NCBI GenBank assembly: GCA_030837445.1
Contig: JAUPKM010000247.1
Span: forward strand, 1 to 7,585
Direction: 5' to 3'
DNA length: 7,585 nucleotides
Source: Actinomycetota bacterium
Lineage (GTDB): Bacteria > Actinomycetota > Actinomycetes > S36-B12 > UBA10799
Notes under the pieces: generated by a model
The model's input: only the letters and a program-made list of their open reading frames with translations
Told to the model about the DNA's origin: nothing
Database searches by the model: none
Program-made: the position numbers and the translations under genes
Shown here: one piece after another, positions 7,209-7,585 of the stretch
Layout: each line of letters starts with the position of its first letter
Numbering within the stretch: the stretch's first letter is position 1

Positions 7209-7585
7209 GGTACGCCGGGTCTGCTGCAACCTGTTCACCAGGTTCACGCCACCGAACGCCGAGGGGTTGCCGCCGCCTTGCCGGGCCGTCAACGCCAGCA
7301 GCGCCAACCGGCCGGCATCGTCGGTGGGCTTGCCATTCACGGTGGACCGCAGATAGCCCCCGGCGACCTTCGCCAACCTCACCAACGAGGCCCGCACCAC
7401 CCAGGTGCTGGACCCGGAGGCGGCCACCGCCAGGGTTGCGTAGGCGGTGTTGCCGATACTCGCAGCGGTCGGGTCCCATGGGTCGGGCAGGAGTCCCTTG
7501 TTCGCCTGCAACTTATCGGCCAGGAAGTTCACCGCGAGAGCGGTCGGCTGCCGGTTGTTCCCAACACAATTGCCGCCGGCAGCTC
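7206..7585 (-). CDS. Prenyltransferase/squalene-cyclase-repeat (alpha-barrel) protein, C-terminal part only
   Basis: Only the last 125 residues are visible; the gene starts beyond the right edge and ends at TGA 7208-7206. The fragment shows repeated helix-pair units of the squalene-cyclase/prenyltransferase type. One unit has DPWDPTAASIGNTAYATLA, with a Gly/Asn turn leading into a helix, and the next has KPTDDAGRLALLALTA, where a TDDAGRLALLAL helix follows a turn. Upstream, GNCVGNNRQPTALAVNFLAD is a third, partial unit. Proteins of this fold in secreted form resemble the alpha6-alpha6 barrel of cobalamin carriers (intrinsic factor, transcobalamin) as well as terpene cyclases. The visible part has no DxDD-type cyclase motif and no beta-rich (DUF4430-like) domain after the repeats. 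With the coupled SCO2322-family gene downstream, a binding or surface role is more likely than terpene synthesis, but this is inference. The N-terminal signal peptide and most of the barrel cannot be assessed. Confidence 0.75.
   Translation of the reverse strand, partial: AAGGNCVGNNRQPTALAVNFLADKLQANKGLLPDPWDPTAASIGNTAYATLAVAASGSSTWVVRASLVRLAKVAGGYLRSTVNGKPTDDAGRLALLALTARQGGGNPSAFGGVNLVNRLQQTRRT

Overview
The window is GC-rich and strongly third-position GC biased. Its gene families (an AdnA-type helicase-nuclease, an SCO2322-family surface protein, and a kinase-like/YbhN-type flippase fusion) point to a high-GC actinobacterium, probably a chromosomal segment. I see no mobile elements, CRISPR arrays, tRNA or rRNA genes. 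All family names come from reading motifs and from memory of the families; no database search was run.

Layout. Positions 1-3196 (minus strand, C-terminus just cut by the window edge) encode a UvrD/Rep-type helicase fused to a RecB-like nuclease with an iron-sulphur cysteine set. It is best read as AdnA, one subunit of the actinobacterial AdnAB double-strand-break resection machine. The partner adnB would be expected just off the left edge. A spacer of about 60 bp (3197-3257) separates it from a divergent plus-strand gene (3258-5993). That gene encodes a large membrane protein: a disordered Pro/Thr/Glu-rich N-terminus, a first membrane block, a cytoplasmic kinase-like domain that has lost its key catalytic residues, and a C-terminal LPG-synthase/YbhN-type flippase domain.

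The flippase gene converges with a minus-strand pair. Only 10 bp separate its stop codon from that of an SCO2322-family secreted, membrane-anchored protein (6004-7206). Upstream of that gene, with stop and start sharing one base (TGATG), is the 3' end of a squalene-cyclase/prenyltransferase-repeat protein (7206-7585, running off the right edge). Such pairs occur in Streptomyces-type loci with ECF-type (energy-coupling factor) transporter genes, so an envelope-associated uptake locus may continue to the right.

The three units appear functionally unrelated: DNA repair, envelope lipid transport or its regulation, and a surface/uptake module. The most notable items are the triple-substituted pseudokinase fused to a flippase, which parallels mycobacterial MviN in design but not in family, and the alpha-barrel/SCO2322 gene pair.
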